The notes beneath the pieces were generated by a model. That model searched no databases, had not been told where the DNA came from, and saw only the letters and a program-made list of their open reading frames with translations. Below are positions 9,798-19,614 of a DNA stretch of 64,000 bases, piece by piece; position 1 is the stretch's first letter, and each line of letters begins with the position of its first letter. A program made the translations under genes and the position numbers. Origin of the DNA: Franconibacter helveticus LMG 23732 (GTDB lineage Bacteria > Pseudomonadota > Gammaproteobacteria > Enterobacterales > Enterobacteriaceae). Location of the stretch: contig NZ_AWFX01000009.1 of NCBI RefSeq assembly GCF_000463115.2, positions 160,528-224,527 of the forward strand, read 5' to 3'.

Positions 9798-9822
9798 AAA
9801 GGCACGCATTGCGCGTGCCTTT
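9798..9822 (-). terminator. Terminator downstream of yciB
   Basis: A 10-bp perfect stem (AAAGGCACGC / GCGTGCCTTT) with a 5-base loop lies 16 bases beyond the yciB stop and separates yciB from the ABM operon. Confidence 0.85.
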
Positions 9823-9838
9823 CAGCATTAATAGCGGG

Positions 9839-10375
9839 CTATTTTTCTTCAGCAGGCATATGGCGATACATATAAACGCCGCTCAGCAGGGTGAAAATAA
9901 GCGTAAGCGCCGTTAACCCAAAGACCTTGAAGTTCATCCATACGCTCTCCGGCAACCAGAAAGCGACATAAATATTGAGCAAGCCGCAGGCGATAAAAAA
10001 GACCGCCCAGGCGAGGTTGAGTCGCGTCCAGACGCTGCCTGGCAGCGTAATCTCTTTACCGAGCATGCTCTGGATAAGCGGTTTTTTCATTACCCACTGG
10101 CCCACCAGAAGCGCACCGGCGAAAAGCGCATAAATGATGGTTACTTTCCACTTAATAAACTCAGAATTATGGAAGTAAATAGTCAGGCCGCCGAAAACCG
10201 CAACCAGCACAAAGGTAACCAGCGTCATTTTTTCAAGTTTGCGGAACTTGTACCAGCTGTAAACCAGCGCAATGGCGGTTGCCACAATCAGCGCGCCGGA
10301 AGCGACGAAAATATCGTAGAGCTTGTAGAAAACGAAAAAGACAATAAGGGGCAAAAAATCGAGTAACTGCTTCAT
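9839..10375 (-). CDS. yciB: Inner membrane septation protein A family, YciB
   Basis: A 178-residue multi-span membrane protein (start [21 protein letters not shown]) with about five hydrophobic segments, equal in size to E. coli YciB/IspZ. In E. coli it interacts with cell-envelope synthesis proteins and affects envelope integrity. It follows yciC on the same strand with a 60-base gap. Confidence 0.95.
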   Translation of the reverse strand: MKQLLDFLPLIVFFVFYKLYDIFVASGALIVATAIALVYSWYKFRKLEKMTLVTFVLVAVFGGLTIYFHNSEFIKWKVTIIYALFAGALLVGQWVMKKPLIQSMLGKEITLPGSVWTRLNLAWAVFFIACGLLNIYVAFWLPESVWMNFKVFGLTALTLIFTLLSGVYMYRHMPAEEK

Positions 10376-10435
10376 ACTTCGGTTCCGTAAGAGAGGGCCT
10401 CCCGACTATAACGCCTCGGCCGGGAGGGCGGAAGT

Positions 10436-11179
10436 TTATTGACGAATAAGCATATATAAACGGAAAAGATAAATGAGCAACAGAGCGGAAATGAGGTTGC
10501 TCAGCGTATTAGCAACTATCGCGCCGATGTTAGGGGTCATGGCAGCAAAAGCTGGCGCGATAAACAGCAACAACGTTTTCGCCAGCAGCCAGCCGATAAC
10601 CGCCGGCGCCACCAGACGCATGTTCCGCCAGGCCAGCTGCATACTGCCGCGCATGGCGGCGAAAACGCCCATTTTATCCTGCACCAGCATCACCGGCGCG
10701 AAAGCCAGCACAATCGCCAGCAACACGCCTGGCACTACCACCAGCATAATCCCCATTTGCACAAGAAAAGTGGTCAGGAAGATGAGAATGAACAGGCGCG
10801 GCAAAACCGGCGCGGCTGCGCCAATCGCTCTGAGGGCGCTAACGCGCTGGCCTGCGGAGATGAGCTGGATGACCAGCAGCACGCCGCCCGCCAGTATCGC
10901 ATTGCCAAACAGCCCGGCGAAAGTGGAGGCAGCCGAGGCTTTCAGCAGCACCTGCTGCTGCTCCGGCGTCATGTTGCGCACCAGATCGAACAGGCTGGCG
11001 CTGCCCGCCAGATTGTCACCCTCGCTGAGGATCGACATTTCTTCTTCGCCAGGCGTAAAAGCATGCCCGATGATAAGCGTAATAAATGCACAGAGCAGAG
11101 CAATCAGCAGCAGGGTAACAAACTGATTACGAAAAAAATTCCCCGTGTCACGGTAAACGGACTTTGCCGTGATAGACAT
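10436..11179 (-). CDS. yciC: Inner membrane protein YciC (UPF0259)
   Basis: A 247-residue protein with about six membrane spans. It starts [19 protein letters not shown] and matches E. coli YciC in length and context. The function is unknown. It is probably transcribed with the upstream cysteine-cluster gene (26-base gap) and the downstream yciB. Confidence 0.93.
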   Translation of the reverse strand: MSITAKSVYRDTGNFFRNQFVTLLLIALLCAFITLIIGHAFTPGEEEMSILSEGDNLAGSASLFDLVRNMTPEQQQVLLKASAASTFAGLFGNAILAGGVLLVIQLISAGQRVSALRAIGAAAPVLPRLFILIFLTTFLVQMGIMLVVVPGVLLAIVLAFAPVMLVQDKMGVFAAMRGSMQLAWRNMRLVAPAVIGWLLAKTLLLFIAPAFAAMTPNIGAIVANTLSNLISALLLIYLFRLYMLIRQ

Positions 11180-11205
11180 GCACTCTCCTTGAGTTTTAGC
11201 GGATG

Positions 11206-11613
11206 TTAATCTGCGGCCAATTGTACCCTGGATGGCTCCACAGTGGCAGCACTGAGAGGAATGCCGGGCAGCGACGGTATTTCATCCAGCGGCGGCAAGC
11301 CCCAGGCGGCGCGCGCCCGGTTGCAGGCATCATTAACAACGCCGTTTTCACCCGACATAGCGAACTCGCGACAAGGGGTGGGACGGTTCTCATAGATAGT
11401 GCACCGCACCGACTCGCCGGGCTGGCCTTCCAGCGCCACGCACCGACAAGGCTTTTGCAACGTGCCGCTCATGCAACGTAAAAAGGGGGTGACCTGATCG
11501 GTCAGATGGGATGGCACCACGCCGCCGGCATCGTCGCCTTCGGCCCAATAAAAAGAGACTCTAAACCAGGCGCAGCAAGCGCCACACGTCATGCACGGAT
11601 TCAACTCGCTCAT
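11206..11613 (-). CDS. YkgJ-like cysteine-cluster protein (UPF0153)
   Basis: A 135-residue protein beginning [19 protein letters not shown], the CxxCxxCC signature of the YkgJ family that is thought to hold a zinc or iron-sulphur centre. Further cysteines follow ([37 protein letters not shown]). The YENRPxxCR element is the second family motif. No enzymatic role is established. In E. coli no such gene lies between yciC and ompW. Confidence 0.85.
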   Translation of the reverse strand: MSELNPCMTCGACCAWFRVSFYWAEGDDAGGVVPSHLTDQVTPFLRCMSGTLQKPCRCVALEGQPGESVRCTIYENRPTPCREFAMSGENGVVNDACNRARAAWGLPPLDEIPSLPGIPLSAATVEPSRVQLAAD

Positions 11614-11776
11614 TTCTTACCCGCAACTACATCACGCCAAAAGCCACTAAGAGGAAGCAGCTAAATTAGCCAGCGCCGTGTAAGGCAGCAAGTGAGCGGA
11701 ATCACAAAATTTTGTTAATTTTTATATGGTCACTGCGTAAATATCAAAAAACGGTTTCTTGCGGATAACCAGGAAA

Positions 11777-11790
11777 TTAATGCAGATCAA
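11777..11790 (+). promoter_or_regulatory. FNR-like site upstream of ompW
   Basis: TTAATGCAGATCAA differs from the FNR consensus TTGAT-N4-ATCAA at one base. It lies about 80 bases before the likely start point, judged from the TATATT -10 hexamer at 11853-11858. E. coli ompW is known to respond to FNR. Confidence 0.55.
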
Positions 11791-11815
11791 TGAATGTTAA
11801 ATTACCGGTTCGAAT

Positions 11816-11834
11816 GTGATCTGCGGCAGATCAC
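11816..11834. promoter_or_regulatory. Perfect 19-bp palindrome in the ompW promoter
   Basis: GTGATCTGCGGCAGATCAC has 9-bp arms around one base. It is centred about 40 bases before the expected ompW start point, a class II activator position. The arm GCAGATCA also occurs in the FNR-like site 44 bases upstream. The spacing of half-sites does not fit CRP (TGTGA-N6-TCACA). The binding factor is unknown. Confidence 0.5.
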
Positions 11835-11894
11835 TTTATAACTCAATCTGGGTATATTCACCGCGCCAATAAAACCACAACAAGGGAGCGGGAT

Positions 11895-12527
11895 ATGAAA
11901 AAGTGTGCAATGGCATTAGTGGCGTTGAGCTGTTTGTCGGGCGTGGCGTCGGCGCATGAGCAAGGGGAGTTTTTTATTCGCGCCGGTAGCGCAACCGTAC
12001 GTCCGACCGAAGGGTCTGATAATGTGCTGGGAATGGGTGGTTTCAACGTCAGCAACAATACCCAACTTGGGCTGACCTTTACCTATATGGCAACGGATAA
12101 CGTGGGTATTGAGTTGCTGGCTGCAACGCCGTTTCGCCATCGCGTGGGGTTAGGCGCCACGGGAGATATCGCGACCGTGCATCAGTTACCGCCAACATTA
12201 ATGGCGCAGTGGTACTTCGGCGATGCGCAAAGCAAAGTGCGTCCCTATATTGGCGCAGGTATCAATTACACCACCTTCTTTGACGAAGATTTTAACGATA
12301 CAGGTAAAAAGGCCGGGTTAAGCGATCTGAGCCTGAAAGATTCATGGGGGGCGGCAGGTCAGGTTGGCGTGGATTATCTTATTAATCGCGACTGGCTGTT
12401 GAATATGTCGGTCTGGTATATGGATATCGACACCGAAGTAAAATTCAAAGCGGGCGGCGAACAGCAAAAGATCGATACGCGTCTCGACCCATGGGTGTTT
12501 ATGTTCTCGGCGGGTTATCGTTTCTGA
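11895..12527 (+). CDS. ompW: Outer membrane protein OmpW
   Basis: A 210-residue eight-stranded outer-membrane barrel. It has a signal peptide (MKKCAMALVALSCLSGVASA, cleaved before HEQGEF), alternating barrel strands and the typical terminal GYRF. It is a channel for small hydrophobic molecules in known members and is the receptor of colicin S4 in E. coli. The ATG is preceded by AAGGGAGCGGG. The promoter has FNR-like and palindromic elements, and a long hairpin terminator follows. Confidence 0.96.
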   Translation: MKKCAMALVALSCLSGVASAHEQGEFFIRAGSATVRPTEGSDNVLGMGGFNVSNNTQLGLTFTYMATDNVGIELLAATPFRHRVGLGATGDIATVHQLPPTLMAQWYFGDAQSKVRPYIGAGINYTTFFDEDFNDTGKKAGLSDLSLKDSWGAAGQVGVDYLINRDWLLNMSVWYMDIDTEVKFKAGGEQQKIDTRLDPWVFMFSAGYRF

Positions 12528-12538
12528 TGGCGCACAAA

Positions 12539-12577
12539 AAGAAAGAGAAAGCGGTCGCTTGCCGCTTTCTCTTTCTT
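12539..12577. terminator. Long ompW hairpin terminator
   Basis: A perfect 16-bp inverted repeat (AAGAAAGAGAAAGCGG and its complement) with a 7-base loop lies 11 bases after the ompW stop. The convergent NmrA-like gene ends 12 bases beyond, so it probably serves both. Confidence 0.8.
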
Positions 12578-12589
12578 CACGAAGGGGCG

Positions 12590-13429
12590 TCAGACGTTCA
12601 CTGGCTGCCATACATGGCGGTTTCGTCTGGCAAAGTCGGCGAAACGCTGTGGCGCTCTGCCGGTGATACGTTCCACTTCATCTGTCAATCTCGCTTCGGC
12701 GCCTTTCGCTATAGCGGTATCCATAGCTGCAAGTGTTTGAGCGTACTCCTGTGGCATTCCCGCATCGATAAAGCGATGCGCCAGCAACGCTTCGCTGAGA
12801 TTGACATGGCGGACAGGTTTATTAAGCACGCATGTTAGCTGTTGCGCTATATCGTCATAGCTCAGCAATTCAGGCCCGGTTAAGATCGCGTCGCGGTTAA
12901 GGGCCGGACCCAGCAACGCTTTTGCGGCCACGGCCGCAATATCTTCTGTATCAATAAACGGGATCTTACCCTGGTCAGTAGCGGAATAAATTTCGCTACT
13001 GCTGATAAGCGTTGCAGCGTGCTGTTGTTCAGAGAAATTTTGCATAAACCACGTTGGACGAAGCGCTGCCCATTCTGGGGTATTTTCTTTCAGCCACTGA
13101 TGTACGGCGCCCATCATCGGCCCGCCGCAAGGAAGAGTCGACGCGCTGAGCAAGACGAAACGACGTACGCCGTGTCGTAGCGCCAGTTCGAGGAAAGGCC
13201 GCATGGCCAGCAGCATGGCGGTACTTTCCTGCGGCGCGACCAGATAAAGCGCGTTTATACCCTTTAAGGCTTCACGCCACGTCTCTTCGCGCTGCCAGTC
13301 AAACCCGACCAGATGCTTTCCGCCATGGGGATAACGGGTCGCCACGCGATGCTCAATACCCTGCGTCATAAGCAAGCTGGCGAGGCGGCGTCCTGTTTTA
13401 CCTGTACCCCCCGTGATAAGCACCGTCAT
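12590..13429 (-). CDS. NmrA-like NAD(P)-binding protein
   Basis: A 279-residue atypical short-chain dehydrogenase fold. The nucleotide-binding motif is TGGTGKTGRRLA at residues 6-17. The family lacks the canonical Tyr-x-x-x-Lys pair. A core with VRRFVLLSAS and a proline-rich PTWFMQNF segment is typical of NmrA/SDR_a5 proteins such as NADP-sensing redox regulators or small reductases. The substrate is unknown. Its ATG overlaps the stop of the SnoaL-like gene by 4 bases, and both are divergent from the TetR gene that likely controls them. Confidence 0.82.
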   Translation of the reverse strand: MTVLITGGTGKTGRRLASLLMTQGIEHRVATRYPHGGKHLVGFDWQREETWREALKGINALYLVAPQESTAMLLAMRPFLELALRHGVRRFVLLSASTLPCGGPMMGAVHQWLKENTPEWAALRPTWFMQNFSEQQHAATLISSSEIYSATDQGKIPFIDTEDIAAVAAKALLGPALNRDAILTGPELLSYDDIAQQLTCVLNKPVRHVNLSEALLAHRFIDAGMPQEYAQTLAAMDTAIAKGAEARLTDEVERITGRAPQRFADFARRNRHVWQPVNV

Positions 13430-13884
13430 GCCTGCTCTCCTTTAAAGGCTGAAGTTAACGACGCCAGGCCGCCCACCGCCTCGAGTACAGTGAGCGGGTT
13501 CCAGTAATCGACATAGCGGCTGATGAAGCCATTGTTGGTTGTAATAACCGAAATGTAACGCTGCGAATAAGGCCTGCCTGTGTTTATGCCGCGCCCTTCG
13601 CAACGGAATTCCACAATAGTTACATCAGGTCGGTCTGTGCGATAAATCTGTTGGAGTGAAAGCGTGTGAAGCTCAAGCAAGCAGCTAAAAGCACGAAGAT
13701 AATCCACAACGGCCTCTCTGCCGATGAGTTTTTGTATCGCGCCAGGCGGGGCATAAGGAAATTCCATTACGCCATCGCTCGCGAGCATTTCAGGGAAACT
13801 ATCACAGCGAGGATCAAGCTGATCCTGTAGCGCCGATTTAAGCAGGGCGGCAAAGGTATCCAGTTCGCTTGCAGGTTTTGTCAT
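13426..13884 (-). CDS. SnoaL-like (NTF2-fold) protein
   Basis: A 152-residue single-domain protein of the SnoaL/NTF2 cone fold, seen in the pattern F..LL...LD...DSFPEMLASDGVMEFPYAPPG and the later FRCEGRGINTGRPYSQRYISVI. Such proteins are small isomerases, cyclases or hydratases, or ligand binders; the substrate cannot be read from sequence. It is co-translated with the NmrA-like gene and divergent from the TetR gene (62-base gap). Confidence 0.75.
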   Translation of the reverse strand: MTKPASELDTFAALLKSALQDQLDPRCDSFPEMLASDGVMEFPYAPPGAIQKLIGREAVVDYLRAFSCLLELHTLSLQQIYRTDRPDVTIVEFRCEGRGINTGRPYSQRYISVITTNNGFISRYVDYWNPLTVLEAVGGLASLTSAFKGEQA

Positions 13885-13907
13885 AATCAGTTATCACTTT
13901 AGTTAGT

Positions 13908-13925
13908 TGGAACGCAGTCGTTCCA
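13908..13925. promoter_or_regulatory. Palindromic operator between the SnoaL-like and TetR genes
   Basis: TGGAACGCAGTCGTTCCA is a perfect 7-bp inverted repeat with a 4-base spacer, in the middle of the divergent 62-base gap. The half-site TGGAACGC recurs across the tetR start codon. It is a good candidate for the adjacent TetR protein, which would then control both directions. Confidence 0.6.
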
Positions 13926-13946
13926 TCCAAAATAGAGCTTGAATGA

Positions 13947-14600
13947 ATGGAACGCAAACGTATCGACGAAGTGAAAGCATTAAAGGTTAAACGTCAGCCG
14001 AGCGGGGCGGCAGTCATCAAGGAAGAAAAAACGCGGCAGTTGGAAAAGGCGCTTTTTGAGGAGTGGGCCGCAACAGGCTATGCGGCGATGAATATGGAAA
14101 ATATCGCGCGTCGCGCAGGCGTCGGCAAAGCGGCGCTATACCGGCGGTGGGGGGCAAAGTTTGAAATGGTGAGCGACGTTTTGCCGCGCGTGGGGATAAA
14201 GCTTTCCCGGGCAAAAGATACAGGCTCGCTGCATGGCGACCTTACGCTTATGCTGCGTTATTTGCGCGCCTTGCTCCGTCATCGGCTGGTGCAGAATATT
14301 TTGCCGGATATCCATGCAGAGATGCTGCGCAACCCACCGCTTGCGGCGATTGTACGAACCGAATTACAAACAGGGCGCAGAGCGCAGGCGGAGCTGTTGT
14401 TTCAGCGCGCGGTAACACGCGCAGAGTTACCCGCTGACATCGATGTCGATATCGCCTGCGATCTTGTTGGCGCGCTGGTTTACTGGCGGCTGATAGTGAC
14501 CCATCAGCGGGCAGATAACCATTGGCTTGAACAATTAACCAAGCTGATTATTCAGGGGTTAGGGGGACAAAAGACAACACCGTCGCAAAATCCGGCCTGA
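13947..14600 (+). CDS. TetR-family transcriptional regulator
   Basis: A 217-residue regulator. The N-terminal helix-turn-helix region is FEEWAATGYAAMNMENIARRAGVGKAALYRRW at about residues 38-70, and a helical ligand-binding domain follows. A basic N-terminal extension of about 30 residues precedes the domain; the ATG at 13947 is the first in frame. It lies back to back with the SnoaL-like/NmrA-like pair and probably represses it in answer to an unknown small molecule. Confidence 0.88.
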   Translation: MERKRIDEVKALKVKRQPSGAAVIKEEKTRQLEKALFEEWAATGYAAMNMENIARRAGVGKAALYRRWGAKFEMVSDVLPRVGIKLSRAKDTGSLHGDLTLMLRYLRALLRHRLVQNILPDIHAEMLRNPPLAAIVRTELQTGRRAQAELLFQRAVTRAELPADIDVDIACDLVGALVYWRLIVTHQRADNHWLEQLTKLIIQGLGGQKTTPSQNPA

Positions 14601-14603
14601 TAA

Positions 14604-14632
14604 AAAAGGCGCGATGATCGCGCCTTTTACCG
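14604..14632. terminator. Bidirectional terminator of tetR and the trp operon
   Basis: The symmetric AAAAGGCGCGAT/ATCGCGCCTTTT hairpin lies between the convergent tetR and trpA stops. Confidence 0.85.
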
Positions 14633-14642
14633 ATCTGGGCCG

Positions 14643-15452
14643 TTAAGCCGGGCGGCTGGCCGCTTTCATCTGCTGCGCGAAAGCTTTCAGTTCATCCAGC
14701 ATCGCGTTGTGGTTATTGATGTTGCGCTCAATGATTTTCACCGTGGCGGACCCGGAAATCGCGCCAGCAGCGCCAGCCTCTATAGCGGCTTTCACCTGCG
14801 AGGGTTCGGAAATGCCGAATCCCTGAAGCGGCGGCGCGGCGTGGTATTCCGCCAGCTTCTCTATCAGGTGGTGCAGCGGCAACGCGGCGCGGTTTTCCGC
14901 ACCCGTTACCCCGGCGCGAGAGAGCAGGTAGGTATAACCGCGACCGTAAGAGGCTATCTGACGCAGTAAATCGTCATCAGCATTGGGCGGGCAGATGAAG
15001 ATAGGGGCGACGTTATGGCGCATCGCCGCCTGGCGAAACGGCGCAGACTCTTCGACCGGCACATCCGCCACCAGCACGGAGTCGACGCCGACTTTTTCGC
15101 ACTGGGCATAGAATTCATCAATGCCGCGACTGAACACCAGATTAGCGTACATCAGCAGGCCAATCGGAATGGTCGGGTGTTTCTGGCGAATAGCAGCCAG
15201 CATTTCAAAACACTGACCCGGCGTAACGCCCGCGGCAAATGCCCGCAGCGTGGCATCCTGAATAGTCGGGCCGTCCGCCAGCGGATCGGAGAAAGGAATG
15301 CCCAGCTCCAGCGCATCGGCGCCGCCTTCAATCAGCGCGTCAATGATTTTAAGCGATTGCTCCGGCGAAGGATCGCCAAGCGTCACGAAAGGAACAAATG
15401 CGCCTTCCTTACGGGCTTTAAGGTCTGCGAAAAGCCGATCGTAGCGTTCCAT
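14643..15452 (-). CDS. trpA: Tryptophan synthase alpha subunit
   Basis: A 269-residue TIM-barrel enzyme that cleaves indole-3-glycerol phosphate to indole and glyceraldehyde 3-phosphate, then passes indole to TrpB. The catalytic Glu lies in [11 protein letters not shown]...[15 protein letters not shown], and the Asp in the same strand is present (E. coli Glu49 and Asp60 equivalents). Length equals the family norm. It is the last gene of the operon, and its ATG shares one base with the trpB stop, which implies coupled translation. Confidence 0.98.
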   Translation of the reverse strand: MERYDRLFADLKARKEGAFVPFVTLGDPSPEQSLKIIDALIEGGADALELGIPFSDPLADGPTIQDATLRAFAAGVTPGQCFEMLAAIRQKHPTIPIGLLMYANLVFSRGIDEFYAQCEKVGVDSVLVADVPVEESAPFRQAAMRHNVAPIFICPPNADDDLLRQIASYGRGYTYLLSRAGVTGAENRAALPLHHLIEKLAEYHAAPPLQGFGISEPSQVKAAIEAGAAGAISGSATVKIIERNINNHNAMLDELKAFAQQMKAASRPA

Positions 15453-16645
15453 TACATTTCCCCTCGTGCTTTAAAAATATCGTGAACGGTGAAGATATCT
15501 TTGTCACCGCGACCGGAAAGGTTCACCACCAGCAACTGCTCTTTTTCCGGGTTTTCGCGCATCATTTTCAGCGCGTGCGCCAGCGCGTGAGAAGACTCCA
15601 GCGCCGGAATAATGCCTTCGCTGCGACACAGCGCTTTAAACGCCTCCAGCGCTTCGTCATCGGTAATAGAAACATATTCCGCGCGACCGGTGCTGTTAAG
15701 GTAAGCATGCTGCGGCCCGACAGAGGGAAAATCCAGCCCGGCGGAAATAGAATAAGACTCTTCAATCTGCCCCTCGTCGGTCTGCATCATCGGCGCTTTC
15801 ATGCCGAAATAGATGCCAACGCGACCATGCTTAAGCGGCGCGCCATGCTCGCCGGTTTCGATGCCGTGCCCGGCGGGTTCAACGCCAATCAGCCCGACCC
15901 GGGTTTCGTCGATAAAATCAGCAAACATGCCGATGGCGTTAGAGCCGCCGCCCACGCAGGCGATAACCGCGTCCGGCAGCCGACCCTCTTTTTCCATAAT
16001 CTGCGCTTTGGTCTCTTCGCCAATCATGCGCTGAAATTCACGCACAATGGTCGGGAAGGGATGCGGGCCTGCGGCGGTGCCAAGCATGTAATGCGCATTT
16101 TCATAGCTGCCGGACCAGTCGCGCAGCGCCTCGTTACAGGCATCTTTCAGCGTGGCCGAGCCGCTGTGCACCGGGATCACTTCCGCGCCCATTAACTTCA
16201 TGCGAAACACGTTCGGCGACTGACGCTCCACATCCTTGGCGCCCATATAAATGCGGCATTTGAGACCGAGCAGGGCGCTGGCAAGCGCCGACGCAACCCC
16301 GTGCTGGCCTGCGCCCGTTTCCGCGATGATTTCCGTTTTGCCCATGCGTTTGGCGAGCAGCGCCTGGCCTAATACCTGGTTAGTTTTGTGTGCGCCGCCG
16401 TGCAGCAAGTCTTCGCGCTTGAGATAAAGCGTGGTTTTTGTTCCCGCGGTCAGGTTCTGGCATTTAGTCAGCGCGGTGGGGCGGCCCGCGTAGTTTTTCA
16501 GCAGATCGGTAAACTGCGCCTGAAATTCCGGGTCGCTCTGGGCGCTGACAAAAGCCGCTTCCAGCTGGCGCAGCGCGGGCATCAGGATCTGCGGCACATA
16601 CATGCCGCCAAATTCACCAAAATAGGGGTTCAGTAGAGTCGTCAT
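15452..16645 (-). CDS. trpB: Tryptophan synthase beta subunit
   Basis: A 397-residue pyridoxal-phosphate enzyme that condenses indole with serine. The PLP lysine sits in [12 protein letters not shown] and the phosphate-binding loop is [10 protein letters not shown], both intact. Full length. It lies 11 bases after trpC(F) and touches trpA. Confidence 0.99.
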   Translation of the reverse strand: MTTLLNPYFGEFGGMYVPQILMPALRQLEAAFVSAQSDPEFQAQFTDLLKNYAGRPTALTKCQNLTAGTKTTLYLKREDLLHGGAHKTNQVLGQALLAKRMGKTEIIAETGAGQHGVASALASALLGLKCRIYMGAKDVERQSPNVFRMKLMGAEVIPVHSGSATLKDACNEALRDWSGSYENAHYMLGTAAGPHPFPTIVREFQRMIGEETKAQIMEKEGRLPDAVIACVGGGSNAIGMFADFIDETRVGLIGVEPAGHGIETGEHGAPLKHGRVGIYFGMKAPMMQTDEGQIEESYSISAGLDFPSVGPQHAYLNSTGRAEYVSITDDEALEAFKALCRSEGIIPALESSHALAHALKMMRENPEKEQLLVVNLSGRGDKDIFTVHDIFKARGEM

Positions 16646-16656
16646 TCATCGCTTCC

Positions 16657-18015
16657 TTAATAAGCCCGCAGCGTTCTGAAAACTGCCGCCAGCTTGTTGG
16701 CATCTTTGATTCCCGGCTCGCTTTCCACGCCGGAGTTAAAATCGAGCCCTGCGCAGCCAAGCTTCGCCGCCGCCACGCAGTTGTCGGCGCCAAGGCCGCC
16801 CGCCAGAAATACGTTATCGAGCTTCTCGCCCGCCAGTAGCGACCAGTCGAAACGCTGACCGCTGCCGCCCTGGCCGTTATCCAGCACATATTTCGCTACA
16901 TGGTTGAGGTTACGCGGCGGGACAGCCTGCGCCACGCTTAATGCTTTCCAGATCTCCACATTCGCTGGCAGTGCCGCGCGCAGGGCGTCGATATACGCCT
17001 GGTCTTCGCTGCCGTGGAGCTGAACCGCGGCGAGCGAAAGGGCGCTGGCAGCCTTAACCACTTCATCCGCAGAGGCATTGCGAAAAACGCCGACATAGCG
17101 CAGCGGCGCGCCGCCACTCACCGCTTTCGCCTGCTCAAGGGTGACTGCGCGCGGTGAAGAGGAAACGAATATCAGCCCGCCGTAAATCGCCCCCGCTTCG
17201 TACGCCGCCTTTGCGTCTTCCGGGCGCGTTAGCCCGCACACTTTATTTTCACCAAGCAGCACGCGTTTCACGGCGGCGTCGAGATCGGCTTCTTCCATCA
17301 GCGCTGAGCCAATCAGAAAGCCGTTGGCGAAATGGCTGAGTTCGCGTACCTGCGCATAGGTGTTAATGCCAGATTCGCTGATAACCGTTACGCCAGCGCC
17401 AGTACGCGGCGCCAGTTCGCGGGTGCGGTTGAGATCGATAGAGAGATCGCGCAGATCGCGGTTATTAATGCCCACCACTTTCGCTTCAAGGCGGATAGCG
17501 CGCTCCAGCTCGTCTTCGTTGCTAACCTCCGTCAGCACGCCCATATTCAGGCTGTGCGCCACGGCGGCAAGCTGACGGTACTGCTCATCATCCAGCACTG
17601 ACAACATAAGCAGGCAGGCATCCGCCTGGTAAAAGCGCGCCAGGTAAATCTGATAAGCATCGATAATAAAATCTTTGCACAGCACCGGCTGCGTGACGAT
17701 GCCGCTGACGATGGGCAGAAAATCGAAGCTCCCGTGGAAATATTTATCATCCGTCAGCACGGAAATAGCCGAAGCGTGGTGCTTATAAACAGACGCAATG
17801 CGCGCGGGGTCAAAATCTTCGCGAATCACGCCCTTTGAAGGAGAGGCTTTTTTACACTCCAGGATAAAAGCGGTGCGGGCGCCCTGGAGCGCGTCATAAA
17901 AGCTGCGCGCGCTCGGGACCACCTCATTCTGAAAGCTTTCCAGCGGTTGCTGCTGTTTTCGCGCTTCCACCCAAATCGCCTTATCCGCGACGATTTTCGC
18001 TAATACGGTTTCCAT
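16657..18015 (-). CDS. trpC: Bifunctional indole-3-glycerol-phosphate synthase / phosphoribosylanthranilate isomerase
   Basis: A 452-residue fusion of two TIM barrels. TrpC occupies about 1-255 (ILECKKASPSKG with catalytic residues, then VLTEVSNEDELERA and LIGSALM). TrpF occupies about 256-452 (KVCGLTRPEDAKAAYEAGAIYGGLIF, then FLAGGL and GLDFNSGVES). The fusion is typical of enterics. It catalyses two consecutive steps of tryptophan synthesis. Confidence 0.98.
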   Translation of the reverse strand: METVLAKIVADKAIWVEARKQQQPLESFQNEVVPSARSFYDALQGARTAFILECKKASPSKGVIREDFDPARIASVYKHHASAISVLTDDKYFHGSFDFLPIVSGIVTQPVLCKDFIIDAYQIYLARFYQADACLLMLSVLDDEQYRQLAAVAHSLNMGVLTEVSNEDELERAIRLEAKVVGINNRDLRDLSIDLNRTRELAPRTGAGVTVISESGINTYAQVRELSHFANGFLIGSALMEEADLDAAVKRVLLGENKVCGLTRPEDAKAAYEAGAIYGGLIFVSSSPRAVTLEQAKAVSGGAPLRYVGVFRNASADEVVKAASALSLAAVQLHGSEDQAYIDALRAALPANVEIWKALSVAQAVPPRNLNHVAKYVLDNGQGGSGQRFDWSLLAGEKLDNVFLAGGLGADNCVAAAKLGCAGLDFNSGVESEPGIKDANKLAAVFRTLRAY

Positions 18016-18018
18016 GCC

Positions 18019-19614
18019 TTATCCTCTTGCTGCCAGTGCGGTCACACGATCATAAGCGCTGCCGCTGCGTAACACGTCAATCACCCGACGGGCGTTCTTT
18101 TTCAAATCTTCTTCGCCATGCAGGCGCATCAGCATCGCGACGTTAGCGGCCACGGCGGCTTCATGCGCGGCTTCACCTTTACCTTGTAACAGGCGGGTGA
18201 GAATGTCACGGTTTTCTTCCGGCGTGCCGCCCGCCAGGTCAGCTTGTTCATAGGGCGCCAGACCAAAGTCGTCGGCGCTTAACTGATAGCTGGTGATGTC
18301 GCCATTATTCAGCTCGGCGACAAACGTAGGCGCGTGCAGCGATACTTCATCCATCCCGCCGCTGTGCACTACCGCCGCGCGCTGGTAGCCCAGCACGCGC
18401 AGCGTTTCGGCAATCGGCAGCACCAGCTCCGGGCTGTAAACGCCAATCAGCGCCAGCGGCGGATGAGCCGGGTTAATCAGAGGGCCCAGCACGTTAAACA
18501 GGGTGCGGGTTTTCAACTGCTGGCGGACCGGCATGGCGTGGCGAAAGCCTTTATGGTATTTCGGCGCGAACAGGAAGCAGACGCCCAGTTCATCCAGCGC
18601 TTCGCGGGAGGCTTCGGCGTTCATATCCAGATTAATGCCGAAAGCGGCCAGCAGATCGGAAGAGCCTGAACGGCTGGAGACGCTGCGGTTACCGTGTTTC
18701 GCCACCTTCAGCCCCAATGCGGCGGCGACAAACGCGCTGGCGGTCGAGATATTAATGCTGTTGCTGCCGTCGCCGCCGGTGCCCACGATGTCAGCGAACA
18801 GGTAGTCCGGACGCGGGAAAGGGGCGGCGTCTTCCAGCAGCGCCGAGGCGGCGCCAGCGATTTCGTTCGGGTGTTCGCCGCGTACTTTCATGCTAACCAG
18901 CACCGCCGCCAGCTGCTCAGGCTTGAGTTCGCCGCGCACAATGGCGGAGAAAAGCTGGTGGCTTTCTTCGCGGCTGAGCGTTTGTGCCTGATAAAGCTTT
19001 TCCAGAATCGGTTGCAGGGAATTTTTCTGCTCGACGTTGGTTTGCGCCCAGGCGAGCGTTTGCTCAAGCAGGCGAGCGCCCTGCGTCGTCAGGATAGATT
19101 CCGGGTGGAACTGAAAGCCGCAAACGCGATCGGCGTCGTGACGTACCGCCATCACCATGCCATCGAAATGGGCGTTGACCGTCAGCCCCGCCGGAATATT
19201 GCTGCCCACCAGCGAATGGTAACGGGCGACAGGCAGCGGGTTCACCAGCCCGTTGAACATGCCCTGGCCGTCATGCTCGATGCTGGAGGCTTTGCCATGC
19301 AGAATTTCCCCCGCCTGGCCGACATAACCGCCATACGCTTCGACAATCGCCTGATGCCCAAGACAGATGCCGATAATCGGCAGCTTGCCGCGCAGGCGGG
19401 TTAACAGTTCCGGCATACAGCCTGCCTCAGACGGCGTGCCCGGGCCTGGGGAGAGCATCAGTACCGGGTTATCCATAGTCGCCAGACGATCAATCAGCGT
19501 CTGCGCCGGCACATGGTTACGGTAAATAACCACATTGTGGCCGCTCGCCCGCAGTTGGTCCGCCAGGTTGTAGGTAAAAGAGTCGAAATTATCGAGCAGC
19601 AGAATGTCGGCCAT
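18019..19614 (-). CDS. trpD: Anthranilate synthase glutaminase / anthranilate phosphoribosyltransferase
   Basis: A 531-residue TrpG-TrpD fusion. The N-terminal class I amidotransferase has the nucleophile Cys in GICLGHQ and the His-x-Glu in FQFHPESI. The C-terminal phosphoribosyltransferase begins near residue 200 and has [14 protein letters not shown] and the [16 protein letters not shown] region. It supplies ammonia to TrpE and transfers the phosphoribosyl group to anthranilate. Its ATG overlaps the TGA of trpE by one base, the classic coupled junction. Confidence 0.98.
   Translation of the reverse strand: MADILLLDNFDSFTYNLADQLRASGHNVVIYRNHVPAQTLIDRLATMDNPVLMLSPGPGTPSEAGCMPELLTRLRGKLPIIGICLGHQAIVEAYGGYVGQAGEILHGKASSIEHDGQGMFNGLVNPLPVARYHSLVGSNIPAGLTVNAHFDGMVMAVRHDADRVCGFQFHPESILTTQGARLLEQTLAWAQTNVEQKNSLQPILEKLYQAQTLSREESHQLFSAIVRGELKPEQLAAVLVSMKVRGEHPNEIAGAASALLEDAAPFPRPDYLFADIVGTGGDGSNSINISTASAFVAAALGLKVAKHGNRSVSSRSGSSDLLAAFGINLDMNAEASREALDELGVCFLFAPKYHKGFRHAMPVRQQLKTRTLFNVLGPLINPAHPPLALIGVYSPELVLPIAETLRVLGYQRAAVVHSGGMDEVSLHAPTFVAELNNGDITSYQLSADDFGLAPYEQADLAGGTPEENRDILTRLLQGKGEAAHEAAVAANVAMLMRLHGEEDLKKNARRVIDVLRSGSAYDRVTALAARG

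Noticed and set aside
10473..11126. Open frame of 217 codons opposite yciC
   Set aside because: Product is Ser/Thr/Ile-rich with no membrane or domain pattern; yciC is a clear homologue on the other strand.
11816..11834. CRP site at the ompW palindrome
   Set aside because: TGTGA and TCAC are 11 bases apart rather than 6, so it does not fit CRP.
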